Source of the DNA: Methylococcaceae bacterium
GTDB taxonomy: Bacteria > Pseudomonadota > Gammaproteobacteria > Methylococcales > Methylomonadaceae
DNA: 31,086 bases
NCBI GenBank assembly: GCA_021647145.1
Contig: JAKIVF010000031.1
Location: forward strand, 1-31,086
Direction of reading: 5' to 3'
Positions within the stretch are counted from its first letter, which is position 1. Each line of letters begins with the position of its first letter. Both the position numbers and the translations under genes were made by a program. The notes beneath the pieces are model-generated. The model did no database searches. It saw only the letters and a list, made by a program, of their open reading frames with translations, and had not been told where the DNA came from. Shown here in pieces: positions 8,488 to 16,901 of the stretch.

Positions 8488-9747
8488 TTACCAACCATCT
8501 CGATAAATCTTTAGCATGGCAGAAGCATTTTCTATAAAAGGTTCCATTCCATGTTTGTTAAACCTTAAAGCGTCTAGTTCTGCTAAGCGGTCAGGTATAA
8601 TTTCAAGTTCATTGAAATCAAACTGAATTATTGGTGTTACGTGGGAAGATCCTAAATAGGCTTTGCCTGATTCGATAGTATTTGAAACAGGGTCATGAAT
8701 ATCTGCTAATACAAAGATAGAGTCAAATAATTCTTGAGCCGTCAATTCACTGGGATAGTCATCAAAAAACTCTTCAGGTACAGGGGCAGAGTTAAAAGCA
8801 AAAGTCTCTAATCCTAAAGATGCTCCGATGGCCTGAGCCAATCCACCTCCAAGAGAGTGACCGGTTACGGTTATTTTTCGATCTTGGTAACGGTCAGCTA
8901 CGTCTTTAGCAAATTCAAAAGCATGATCAAATTGTTCATCTACTTTGCCTACTGCAAGAAGTGCATCTGCAGCTAGATCTAAGAATTCTTCAGTTAAAGA
9001 GCAGGAAAAAACTTCATCTGCTGGACAAGCCTCAGTTCCACGAAAGGCTAAGGCTATTTCACCTGTTTCTGAACTCTTATAAACCCCTGCTTGCATGCCA
9101 GAATCTTTGTCTGCTTGCTCAATTAACTCCCAAACACCTACTGATGTGTTATCAAAACTATAAACAGCATCGGACAAATATGCATAAGGTAGCGATTTAG
9201 CAAGTAAATTAACCCCTCTTCGTTCATTAGAATTTAATATTCCGTAAGGTTTCCACGTTTCATTGGCTTTGTAATTAGGGTTAAGATAAACATCGGCCGT
9301 CGTTAATTTAAAGGTTTGAGTCTCTGGCTGAAAAATTAAGTTGGCGGTGTAACGTTCAGTTCCAAATGATTGTGGTACATCAACAGTTGGTAAAACCAAT
9401 ACTCCAGTATTAGGTTTGTATTCAGGGCTTTTGTCTTCACCAGAACGATTATCTGGCTCTGCACTGACTAATTTAAAAGAATTAGGTTTGTCTGGCGCAA
9501 GTGATTGTAGAGCTGCTTTAAAGATTTGAGTACCAGAACTATCCATCACTTTTATTTTTTCAAGGCAAACAAGTCCAGACGACTCAATGAATGTGACAGG
9601 TGCAGTTAAACTTATACATTCTTGTGGGTGTGCTTGTGCTATGTGAGAGTGGCTTATTAAATGGGTGAATACTAAAATGCACAGAGGTGCTTTTTTAACT
9701 TTTTTATCAGGATTTAAAAATTGTTTTATCAGAGTTATATTTTTCAT
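8488..9747 (-). CDS. Secreted lipase class 3-like hydrolase
   Basis: A 419-residue protein with an N-terminal export signal (hydrophobic stretch about residues 20-38, cleavage probably after AQA or nearby). Then comes a region I do not recognise (about 40-180), and an alpha/beta-hydrolase core of the Lipase_3 type (about 185-400). The nucleophile elbow is VTGHSLGGGLA, with S298 as the likely nucleophile. LAFRGTE (about 233-239) fits the oxyanion strand, and the Asp in LADIHDP (about 347-353) fits the acid. H399 in NKHGMEP is a possible catalytic histidine. It probably cleaves lipid esters outside the cytoplasm; the substrate is unknown. It stands alone, convergent with mgtE and 60 bases from murU. 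Confidence 0.75.
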   Translation of the reverse strand: MKNITLIKQFLNPDKKVKKAPLCILVFTHLISHSHIAQAHPQECISLTAPVTFIESSGLVCLEKIKVMDSSGTQIFKAALQSLAPDKPNSFKLVSAEPDNRSGEDKSPEYKPNTGVLVLPTVDVPQSFGTERYTANLIFQPETQTFKLTTADVYLNPNYKANETWKPYGILNSNERRGVNLLAKSLPYAYLSDAVYSFDNTSVGVWELIEQADKDSGMQAGVYKSSETGEIALAFRGTEACPADEVFSCSLTEEFLDLAADALLAVGKVDEQFDHAFEFAKDVADRYQDRKITVTGHSLGGGLAQAIGASLGLETFAFNSAPVPEEFFDDYPSELTAQELFDSIFVLADIHDPVSNTIESGKAYLGSSHVTPIIQFDFNELEIIPDRLAELDALRFNKHGMEPFIENASAMLKIYRDGW

Positions 9748-9807
9748 TTGTGTGCCTTTGTAAATACGAGTATGTTCATTGAACTAACTATTTGACTATA
9801 GTCTACG

Positions 9808-10473
9808 TTATAAATTCAAATAATCATCTAATTCTATCAAGCGTTCAGGAGTGCCTATATCAAGCCAGAATCCGTTAAATTCTTCACCAGTTACTTTATT
9901 TTGAGCCATGGCATTTCTCAACAATGGAGCAAGTTTAACTTTACCTGCTGGGGTATTGCTAAATAAAACAGGGTTAAATATGCCTATTCCACTATATGTT
10001 AAAGTAGGACTACCATTAACAGTAGTTAATCCATTTGATGTTAAGTGAAAATCCCCTTCTGGGTGATGCGCTGGATTAGGAATTAACACTAAATGAGCTA
10101 AATTAAATGGTTTATTATGTAATTGAGAAAAATCATAGTCACTAAAAACATCTCCATTTACCACTAAAAAAGGTTCTTTTCCCAATTTTGGAAGTGCGTT
10201 AAAAATTCCCCCTGCTGTTTCTAACGCATTTTCTCCTTCATCTGAGTAAGTGATGGATGCACCAAATTGATTACCGGAGCCTAAAGTATCGATAATTTTA
10301 TGACCTAAATATGCAATATTAATTACTATTTTAGTGTATCCACATGACACAAGTTGTTCAATAGTATGCTGAATAATTGGTTTATTTCCGGCAAGTAATA
10401 AAGGTTTAGGTGTTGAATCTGTTAGCGGACGCATTCTTTCGCCGCGTCCAGCAGCTAAAATCATTGCTTTCAT
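9808..10473 (-). CDS. murU: N-acetylmuramate-1-phosphate uridylyltransferase MurU
   Basis: Makes UDP-MurNAc from MurNAc 1-phosphate in the peptidoglycan recycling route that bypasses fosfomycin-sensitive MurA. The nucleotidyltransferase motif is MILAAGRGERMRPLT (residues 4-18), followed by the KPLL lysine. VNGDVFSDYDF carries the metal-binding aspartate, and FWLDIGTPERL lies near the end. Its 221 residues match MurU and are shorter than most sugar-nucleotide transferases. It overlaps amgK by four bases, and that pairing is the main reason to prefer MurU over a generic mannose-1-phosphate guanylyltransferase. Confidence 0.88.
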   Translation of the reverse strand: MKAMILAAGRGERMRPLTDSTPKPLLLAGNKPIIQHTIEQLVSCGYTKIVINIAYLGHKIIDTLGSGNQFGASITYSDEGENALETAGGIFNALPKLGKEPFLVVNGDVFSDYDFSQLHNKPFNLAHLVLIPNPAHHPEGDFHLTSNGLTTVNGSPTLTYSGIGIFNPVLFSNTPAGKVKLAPLLRNAMAQNKVTGEEFNGFWLDIGTPERLIELDDYLNL

Positions 10474-11480
10474 ATTCTTGATCCCTGAACTTTAAGAGAG
10501 TATTCAGGTAAAAGAGTTGTCGTTAAATATTGATTAAAATTTTTAAGTTCAGTGTGTTGGCTGCAAATTTGACTAACATAGGTCATTGTACGTGGAATAT
10601 CTTTCAAATAACTGGATTTATTATCTCGTATATGTAGGCGAGAAAAAATACCTATTGCTTTTAAATGTCTTTGCAAGCCCATTAAATCAAACCAGTTCCT
10701 AAAGGTATCTATGTCATCAGAAAGTAAACCGGACTGGTTAATTTTATGAAAGTAAAGTGTCATCCATTGATAAACCTTTTGTTCTGGCCAGGCAATGTAA
10801 CAATCGCGTAATAGAGAGACTAAGTCGTATGTGACAGGGCCGATAACAGCATCTTGAAAATCAATAATACCAAGAGAGTTATTGTTTAGAACCATTAAGT
10901 TTCTAGAGTGAAAATCACGGTGAACACAAACTTGTGGTTGTTCAATTGCAGATGATATTAAAACTTTATTTAGCTCATGTTTAATTGTTTCAGGTATTGA
11001 TAAATTTAGATATTCTCCCAAAAACCAATCATAAAAAAGGGATAATTCCTGATTCAGTAGTACATCATTATATTGAGGTAGTTCGCTTGTTGTGATGGGT
11101 GTTTTTGTTTGTAGCGTTTCTAGGCTATTAAAAGCATGAGAGTAAAAGTCTAAGGCATTGGAATTATTTAGTCTATCTAATAGGCAAGTGGATCCAAAAT
11201 CTTCTAGTAATAAAAACCCTTGGGCAGACTCTTGTTGATAAATTTCAGGAACAGCAACACCTGAAGCTTTAAAAAGTTTATCGATACGAATGAATGGCTC
11301 AGTATTTTCTTTGTCAGGAGGGGCATCCATAACAATATGCTGTCCATTCTTATGAATTACTCTGAAATAGCGTCTAAAACTAGCGTCGCTAGAAGCAGGT
11401 TCAAACTGAATAATATCTAATTGAAGAGTATGAGTTAACCAATGAAGAATTGATAAGGCGCGAGGATCTGTCGTTGACAT
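10470..11480 (-). CDS. amgK: N-acetylmuramate/N-acetylglucosamine kinase AmgK
   Basis: Aminoglycoside phosphotransferase-fold kinase that phosphorylates MurNAc at the anomeric position, ahead of MurU. The catalytic loop is VCVHRDFHSRNLMV (about residues 184-197), with HRDFHSRN as the Brenner motif. The metal-binding segment is IIDFQDAVIGPVTYDLVSLL. The N-terminal lobe contains RRYFRV and an EDFG hinge. It has 336 residues. It is divergent from lptD, with 106 bases between the starts, the same arrangement as in Pseudomonas. Confidence 0.9.
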   Translation of the reverse strand: MSTTDPRALSILHWLTHTLQLDIIQFEPASSDASFRRYFRVIHKNGQHIVMDAPPDKENTEPFIRIDKLFKASGVAVPEIYQQESAQGFLLLEDFGSTCLLDRLNNSNALDFYSHAFNSLETLQTKTPITTSELPQYNDVLLNQELSLFYDWFLGEYLNLSIPETIKHELNKVLISSAIEQPQVCVHRDFHSRNLMVLNNNSLGIIDFQDAVIGPVTYDLVSLLRDCYIAWPEQKVYQWMTLYFHKINQSGLLSDDIDTFRNWFDLMGLQRHLKAIGIFSRLHIRDNKSSYLKDIPRTMTYVSQICSQHTELKNFNQYLTTTLLPEYSLKVQGSRI

Positions 11481-11527
11481 GATAATTTGAAGACTTTAAT
11501 TTAAAATGTAAGACTAAACTAAGGTAA

Positions 11528-11554
11528 AATAATAGACTATTTTATTCTATTATT
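11528..11554. promoter_or_regulatory. Inverted repeat in the amgK/lptD divergent promoter
   Basis: AATAATAGA (11528-11536) and TCTATTATT (11546-11554) form a perfect 9-bp inverted repeat with a 9-base spacer. It lies midway between the starts of amgK and lptD. The shape suits a dimeric regulator binding DNA, but AT-rich promoters produce such repeats by chance and no known consensus was recognised. Confidence 0.3.
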
Positions 11555-11586
11555 GGTCTCTCAGCCAACTATACTGACACGGATAT

Positions 11587-14217
11587 ATGTATCGCCAACT
11601 TTTTTGTATTTTTTTTCTATTTTCTTACCTTGAACTTGGCCTTGCAAATGATAATGATTGGAATTGTAAGAATCAGGGAGAACAAGGCTGGACATGTGGG
11701 GATTTAATTGCACAAAAAAACACTGATAATTCTTTGTCTCCTGTACCTTCCAAGGTTAATAAAAAAAAACCTGAACTGGAACAAAGCCTACAGAAAGAAT
11801 CCTCCATTTCAAATAAACCGCCTCAGGTTGCATCCAGAAATTCAGGCTGGAATTGTTATACAGGAGGTGAAAATGGGACATGGAACTGTAGTTTAAAGGG
11901 AGCCGACCCGAAAGGTCAAACAAAATTTGTTGAAGATAAAACGGATTCTTTTAGTTTGTTTTCTGATGCTTTTGATTCGAATCAGGAGCAACAATTTAAA
12001 ATGCTACAGTCAAATTTAAAATATGATCCATGGGAAAGCTGTAGCAATGCATCGCAAGGGAAGTATCGCTATATTCAAGAAGAAGACACTAGAGATACTG
12101 TACCGATGAATGTTACTGCTGATTATACTGAAGTGTTTGATAAAGAAATTACCAGTTTTTTTGGAAATGTTGAAATTGTTCGTGCTGATCAGAAAGTCTC
12201 ATCTGATAGAGCAAGTTATGACACTGTTTCGGAAACTATGGATGCTCAGGGGCAGGTTCTTTATTCAGAAGATGAGGTTTCTTTATTAAGTGATACAGTT
12301 TTATTAAATTTAAAATCAAATGAAGCTCGTTTAAGAGATGCTATTTTTATCTCTCCGTCTGGCCCTATTCGAGGATCTGCGGATGTGGTTTATCGCGATA
12401 ATAAATATTTATCTCGTTATAAAAATGCAGCATTTACTAGCTGCCGCCCTGGAAATCAGGATTGGGTCTTGCATACCGGTAGATTAAAAATGAACAAACA
12501 AACTGGAAAAGGGTCTGCTAAACATGCTTGGTTAGAATTTAAAAGTGTTCCTCTTTTGTATACACCCTATATTTCTTTTCCTATCGATGACAGACGTACA
12601 ACGGGTATATTGGCGCCTTCATTTGGTAGTGCGGATGAAAATGGATTTGATGTTTCACTTCCATACTATTGGAACATAGCACCAAACTACGATTTATTAT
12701 TAAGACCAAGATATATGTCAAAACGCGGCGTTATGATAGGGGCGGAATTCCGCTATTTGACAGAGAAAACAAATGGGTTAATAGGGCTAGAATATTTACC
12801 TTATGATATTTTAGAGCAAAAGCAACGATATTCAGGAACATTTAAGAATCGTACCGTTTTTACCCCCAGTTTAGATAGTAATATTGATTTAAATTATGTA
12901 TCTGATGATGAATATTTTGATGAATTGAACAATGCATTGGGTATGTCTAACGATAGATTCTTAAAAAGTCAGGCAAACTTGAATTATCATAGGGAAGGCA
13001 TTTTCTTTACTACACTTTTTGAGTCATATCAAACAATAGATAAAGACGTATTAGAAGGTGATGAACCCTATCAAAAATTACCCCAAGTCTTATTAAATTT
13101 TGATCATTCATTTGAAGATTGGCCTATTGATATTGCAATGGATAATGAATATGTTAATTTTCATAGAAATGGACGAGTGAGTGGCCATAGAATTAATGTA
13201 AAACCCTCTTTTTCTATCCCGATCAAAACAGCGGGATACTTTTTTAAACCTAAATTTTCTTGGCAGCATTCTGAATACTTTTTAAATAATCAAATTGATG
13301 GAAAGTCCAGTAGTTTCAGTCGTTCTTTGCCGATTTTTTCTACCGATAGCGGTTTGATTTTTGAACGAGACATTAAGTTTGAAGATTCAAGTTTTTTGCA
13401 TACCCTGGAGCCAAGATTATTTTATTTATACATCCCAAATAAGAATCAAGACGATATTCCTGTTTTTGATTCATCACTTTATGATTTTAGTTTTAGTAGC
13501 TTGTTTAGAGAAAACCGTTTCAGTGGAAATGATAGAGTTCAGGATGCTAATCAAATAACGGCGGCTTTAACAACAAGGTTAATTGATTCCAAAACAGGAC
13601 AAGAACGGTTGAAATTTAGTTTGGGTGAAATTTTTTATTTTAAGGATAGAGAAGTAGTAATAAAAGGACAGCCGGAAAGACAAGGTTATTCCAACCCGAT
13701 AGCAGCGTTAAGCGGACAGATTACTAAACAGTTATCTTTTTCATCAGATTTACATTGGGGTTTAGAAAAAAATGATATTGCTAGAGGCCATGTTCAGCTT
13801 ACTTATAGAAATCAACCGCACCAAATTTTTAATTTAGGCTATCGTTATAGAGAAGAAGACGAGAGAAGTGCGATTAAAAGTATTAGCCGAATTGATACAT
13901 CAATTCGATGGCCAATAATTGATAATTGGTTTGGGGTTGGACGGATGCAATATTCATTTAAATACCAATCTACTACTGAAAGCTTTGTTGGTTTGGAAAA
14001 AGACAGTTGCTGCTGGCGTTTTCGTATTATATGGAGAAGATTTGCTAATACGTTGAAAGATTCATTAACGAATGATTTTGTAATAGATGAGAATAATGAA
14101 ATTGAAATGGATGAGGGAATATTTGTACAAATGGAATTAAAAGGATTAACCAGTTTTGGTGATAAAGTGGATGAGTTCTTAGAAAAAAATCTAAGTGGTT
14201 ATCAGAGTTTAGATTAA
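11587..14217 (+). CDS. lptD: Outer-membrane LPS assembly protein LptD
   Basis: Beta-barrel that inserts LPS into the outer leaflet together with LptE. A signal peptide occupies residues 1-20 (LFCIFFLFSYLELGLA). A cysteine-rich segment follows, with W25-x-C27 / W35-x-C37 and W88-x-C90 / W99-x-C101, then W149/C152. The periplasmic OstA/LptA-like jellyroll spans about 170-300 (FFGNVEIVRADQKVSSDRAS). The barrel covers about 310-876, beginning near YTPYISFPIDDRRTTGIL. The paired cysteines C808-C809 in DSCCWRF are the partners for the disulfides known in E. coli LptD. Length is somewhat over the E. coli protein (784), partly because of the N-terminal segment. surA follows. Confidence 0.95.
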   Translation: MYRQLFCIFFLFSYLELGLANDNDWNCKNQGEQGWTCGDLIAQKNTDNSLSPVPSKVNKKKPELEQSLQKESSISNKPPQVASRNSGWNCYTGGENGTWNCSLKGADPKGQTKFVEDKTDSFSLFSDAFDSNQEQQFKMLQSNLKYDPWESCSNASQGKYRYIQEEDTRDTVPMNVTADYTEVFDKEITSFFGNVEIVRADQKVSSDRASYDTVSETMDAQGQVLYSEDEVSLLSDTVLLNLKSNEARLRDAIFISPSGPIRGSADVVYRDNKYLSRYKNAAFTSCRPGNQDWVLHTGRLKMNKQTGKGSAKHAWLEFKSVPLLYTPYISFPIDDRRTTGILAPSFGSADENGFDVSLPYYWNIAPNYDLLLRPRYMSKRGVMIGAEFRYLTEKTNGLIGLEYLPYDILEQKQRYSGTFKNRTVFTPSLDSNIDLNYVSDDEYFDELNNALGMSNDRFLKSQANLNYHREGIFFTTLFESYQTIDKDVLEGDEPYQKLPQVLLNFDHSFEDWPIDIAMDNEYVNFHRNGRVSGHRINVKPSFSIPIKTAGYFFKPKFSWQHSEYFLNNQIDGKSSSFSRSLPIFSTDSGLIFERDIKFEDSSFLHTLEPRLFYLYIPNKNQDDIPVFDSSLYDFSFSSLFRENRFSGNDRVQDANQITAALTTRLIDSKTGQERLKFSLGEIFYFKDREVVIKGQPERQGYSNPIAALSGQITKQLSFSSDLHWGLEKNDIARGHVQLTYRNQPHQIFNLGYRYREEDERSAIKSISRIDTSIRWPIIDNWFGVGRMQYSFKYQSTTESFVGLEKDSCCWRFRIIWRRFANTLKDSLTNDFVIDENNEIEMDEGIFVQMELKGLTSFGDKVDEFLEKNLSGYQSLD

Positions 14218-14333
14218 ATTGTTAAATCTGTGTTTCACCTTACTGTATTTTCAGTAGTTGTAGTGGATCAAAATGACAAATCAGGATTAAAGTGATTGAG
14301 TCCTTGTTTTTTACAGTGAGAATTAAAGAAAAG

Positions 14334-15617
14334 ATGATAAAGTTTTCAAGTTTAATTTTATGTGCATTATTAGCAAGTTCAATAGCAAAAGCAGATCTTT
14401 TAGGACGTATAGTCGCTATTGTTGAAGATGACATCGTTTTAGAACAGGAATTATCTGCTCAGGTTGAAAGTATTACAAAAAACCTTAAAGCTAATAACGT
14501 CATGGTTCCTCCAATTTTTATACTAAGAAAACAGGTTTTAGAGCGTATCATTATTGACAAGTTACAACGACAGCTAGCTGAAAAATCAGGTATTCGAGTG
14601 AGTAATGAAATGTTGAGGAGTTCAACTCAAGATATTGCTAGAAGAAACGGTTTAACTATTGATGAATTTCGTAAAGAACTAGAAAGCCAAGGAATGAGTT
14701 TTCAGCAATTTCAAGAAGATATCAAAAAAGAAATTATCATTAATCAATTGAGAGCAAGAGAAATTGGAACGCGTATTAAGGTAGCAGATCGGGAGGTGAG
14801 CCATTATTTAGAAACTCAAGGTGAAATTGGAGAGGAAAAAATACAGTTTCATCTTGGTCATATTTTAATTTCTGTGCCTGAAGGAGCTTCGTCTTCAGTT
14901 ATTGGTAAAGCGCGTGAAAAAGCAAATAATGTACGAGCTGAGTTACTACTAGACGGAGCTGACTTTCAACAAACAGCAGTTGCTTATTCTGATGGTAATA
15001 GTGCGTTAAAAGGTGGAGATTTAGGTTGGCGAACTATAGGCGAGATACCGACTTTATTTGTTGATACCGTGACAAAAATGGATAAGGGAGAGGTTGCTGA
15101 ACTAATTCGTAGCCCCAGTGGATTCCATGTAATTAAGCTTTTAGATTTAAAAGGCTTAGAAAAACATATTGTTACTAAAACGAGTGCACGACATATCCTG
15201 ATTAAAACTAACGAATTAATTGATGATGCAGAAGCTAAAAAAAGATTATTAGCATTAAAAGAAAGGATTATGGATGGTGATGATTTTGCAATGCTAGCAC
15301 GATCAAACTCTGATGATAAAGGTTCTGCTTTAAATGGAGGAGATTTAGGTTTGGTTGGCTCTGGAGATTTGGTTCCTCCTTTTGAAGCTGCGATGAATCA
15401 ACTGCGAATAAATGAGATTAGTGACCCGGTTCAAACTCAATTTGGCTGGCATATTATTCAAGTTTTGAAACGCCAAGAAAAGGATGACAGTGTAGAGCAT
15501 AAAAAAAACAGGGTAAGAGAAGAAATTCGTAAACGAAAAATAGAAGAGGAAACGGAGTTATGGTTGCGTCGACTGAGAGATGAAGCATTTGTAGATATTA
15601 AGCAGGATAGGTTGTAA
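14334..15617 (+). CDS. surA: Periplasmic chaperone and peptidyl-prolyl isomerase SurA
   Basis: Escorts outer-membrane proteins, LptD among them, to the BAM complex. The ATG at 14334 is preferred to a GTG at 14292 because it starts directly with the signal peptide MIKFSSLILCALLASSIAKA and gives 427 residues (E. coli 428). The chaperone N domain is about 21-170 (VAIVEDDIVLEQEL, then ISQ-like helices). Two parvulin domains follow. The first (about 172-272) has HLGHILISVPEG and GGDLGWR; the second (about 285-385) has SARHILIKTNE and GGDLGLVG. A C-terminal helix closes the chaperone domain. It lies downstream of lptD as in E. coli. Confidence 0.95.
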   Translation: MIKFSSLILCALLASSIAKADLLGRIVAIVEDDIVLEQELSAQVESITKNLKANNVMVPPIFILRKQVLERIIIDKLQRQLAEKSGIRVSNEMLRSSTQDIARRNGLTIDEFRKELESQGMSFQQFQEDIKKEIIINQLRAREIGTRIKVADREVSHYLETQGEIGEEKIQFHLGHILISVPEGASSSVIGKAREKANNVRAELLLDGADFQQTAVAYSDGNSALKGGDLGWRTIGEIPTLFVDTVTKMDKGEVAELIRSPSGFHVIKLLDLKGLEKHIVTKTSARHILIKTNELIDDAEAKKRLLALKERIMDGDDFAMLARSNSDDKGSALNGGDLGLVGSGDLVPPFEAAMNQLRINEISDPVQTQFGWHIIQVLKRQEKDDSVEHKKNRVREEIRKRKIEEETELWLRRLRDEAFVDIKQDRL

Positions 15618-15624
15618 TTGCTCT

Positions 15625-16158
15625 ATGGGACAAAATTACAAAAATGAAAGTCTGTTGAAGAATAGTGTAGAGAGGTTGCTTACCCATGTAGATCTGAATC
15701 TACATCAAAACTTAATAAAGCGTTTATCAACTGAATTAGGTGTTAGTATTTTAGAGTGTGCTGCGGCAATAAGCTTACTAAATCAGCCAGACTTTTATTC
15801 GAAAAAAAATAATGGACGTAAAGATGCGGATATAGCAAAAACTAATATATCTCTTCCAGTTTTACCAAAGCAACGGGTTGTTAGGTATCGATTAGACGTA
15901 GGTTTAATTAATAAAGTACAAGTTGATGAAATTAAAACTATTTTGGTTGAAGTGTCAGGAGTAGACAAGAAGAAAATATCAAAAGTAGATATACGCAACC
16001 ATTATACAATAGTTGATTTGCCTGAAGGGATGGCGCCTGATATTTTTCAGTTAATATCTGAAACAGAAATTCAAAATAAAAAATTGAATATAAAGAGAGT
16101 TAAGTTTCATCGTAGATTTCATCGAAGAAATAGTAAAAAAAATTCAAATTATAAATAA
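15625..16158 (+). CDS. Stand-alone DeaD/DbpA-type RNA-binding domain protein
   Basis: A 177-residue protein with no helicase domain. Residues about 13-55 are helical and resemble the region that precedes the RNA-binding domain in CsdA/DeaD (LIKRLSTELGVSILECAAAI, compare the usual L-xx-L-DPLDIAAAL pattern). Residues about 85-160 match the DbpA RRM-like domain: VVRYRLDVGLINKVQVDEI, then a GVDKKKISKVDI stretch, then IVDLPEGMAPDIFQLI and KKLNIKRVKF. The tail is strongly basic (FHRRFHRRNSKKN). It starts 8 bases after the surA stop and is probably cotranscribed; AGGATAGG at the end of surA may be its ribosome-binding site. The likely role is RNA binding, perhaps on ribosomal RNA. This is inferred from the domain, and no partner is visible. 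Confidence 0.7.
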   Translation: MGQNYKNESLLKNSVERLLTHVDLNLHQNLIKRLSTELGVSILECAAAISLLNQPDFYSKKNNGRKDADIAKTNISLPVLPKQRVVRYRLDVGLINKVQVDEIKTILVEVSGVDKKKISKVDIRNHYTIVDLPEGMAPDIFQLISETEIQNKKLNIKRVKFHRRFHRRNSKKNSNYK

Positions 16159-16203
16159 TAGCAACTGGTTGTGTTCGAGGGAGCATTAATTTATTTGGAA
16201 GCC

Positions 16204-16840
16204 TTACCTCACATACGGATTTGTTATCATTTCTTCTCCAAACGACGACATAGGTCCGTGGCCAGGAATAAATTTGACTTCTCTTCCTAAAAGGCCATAA
16301 CTTATCTTTGATTGAATGGATTAATGTTACATGATCTCCTCTTGGAAAATCAGTTCGACCAATAGAACCGTTAAACAGAACATCTCCCACGATAGCCAGT
16401 TTAGATTCTTTATTGAAGAAAACGATATGCCCGGGAGTATGACCTGGGCAGTGAATAACCTGAAGTTTTTGTTCTCCAACACTGACTGTATTTCCATCAT
16501 TTAACCAGCGGTTTGGAGTGAATGCCTCACTCTGTGGAAAACCAAAGGTTTCAATTTGTTGGGGAATCAGATCTATCCAAAATTGATCTTCTTGTTGTGG
16601 TCCTTCAATTGGAATGGACAGCATAGATGCTAATTCTGCAACTGCTCCAATATGATCAAGATGCGCGTGTGTTACTAAAATTCTTTCCAGTATTGCTTTT
16701 TCTTGATTAATGGTTTTTAAAATAATATCAATTTCTCCCCCAGGGTCTACAATAGCGGCTTTATTACTTTTGTTACAAATAAGTAAAGTACAGTTTTGTT
16801 GATAACTGGTAACAGGAATAATTGTGAACCTTAAACTCAT
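16204..16840 (-). pseudogene. Metallo-beta-lactamase-fold hydrolase (YcbL/glyoxalase II-like), frameshifted
   Basis: The N-terminal 183 residues are a clear hydrolase of the glyoxalase II/YcbL group: THAHLDH (57-63), HCPGHTPGH (130-138, H134) and GDVLFNGSIGRTDFPRGDH with D153. After LWP the open frame changes to unrelated sequence running to 16100, overlapping the convergent gene. Removing one base from the A4 run at 16289-16292 restores LGREVKFIPGHGP, then SSFGEEMITNPYVR and a stop at 16206-16204. The restored protein has 211 residues, close to the family's usual 215, and gains the last metal ligand (H194). So the gene is either truly broken, a sequence error, or read by +1 frameshifting at CCT-TTT-AGG. 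Confidence 0.85.
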
Positions 16841-16901
16841 AGGAGATTTATTATAATAGTTTGAAGGGGGGGCTTGGTGAAAGAGATATTAGAATAGTTG
16901 G

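Noticed and set aside
14292..14333. GTG start for surA
   Set aside because: It would place 14 residues before a perfect signal peptide.
16100..16203. C-terminal 35-residue tail of the hydrolase frame, overlapping the convergent RNA-binding gene
   Set aside because: An out-of-frame artefact of the A4-run frameshift; the restored frame ends at 16204.
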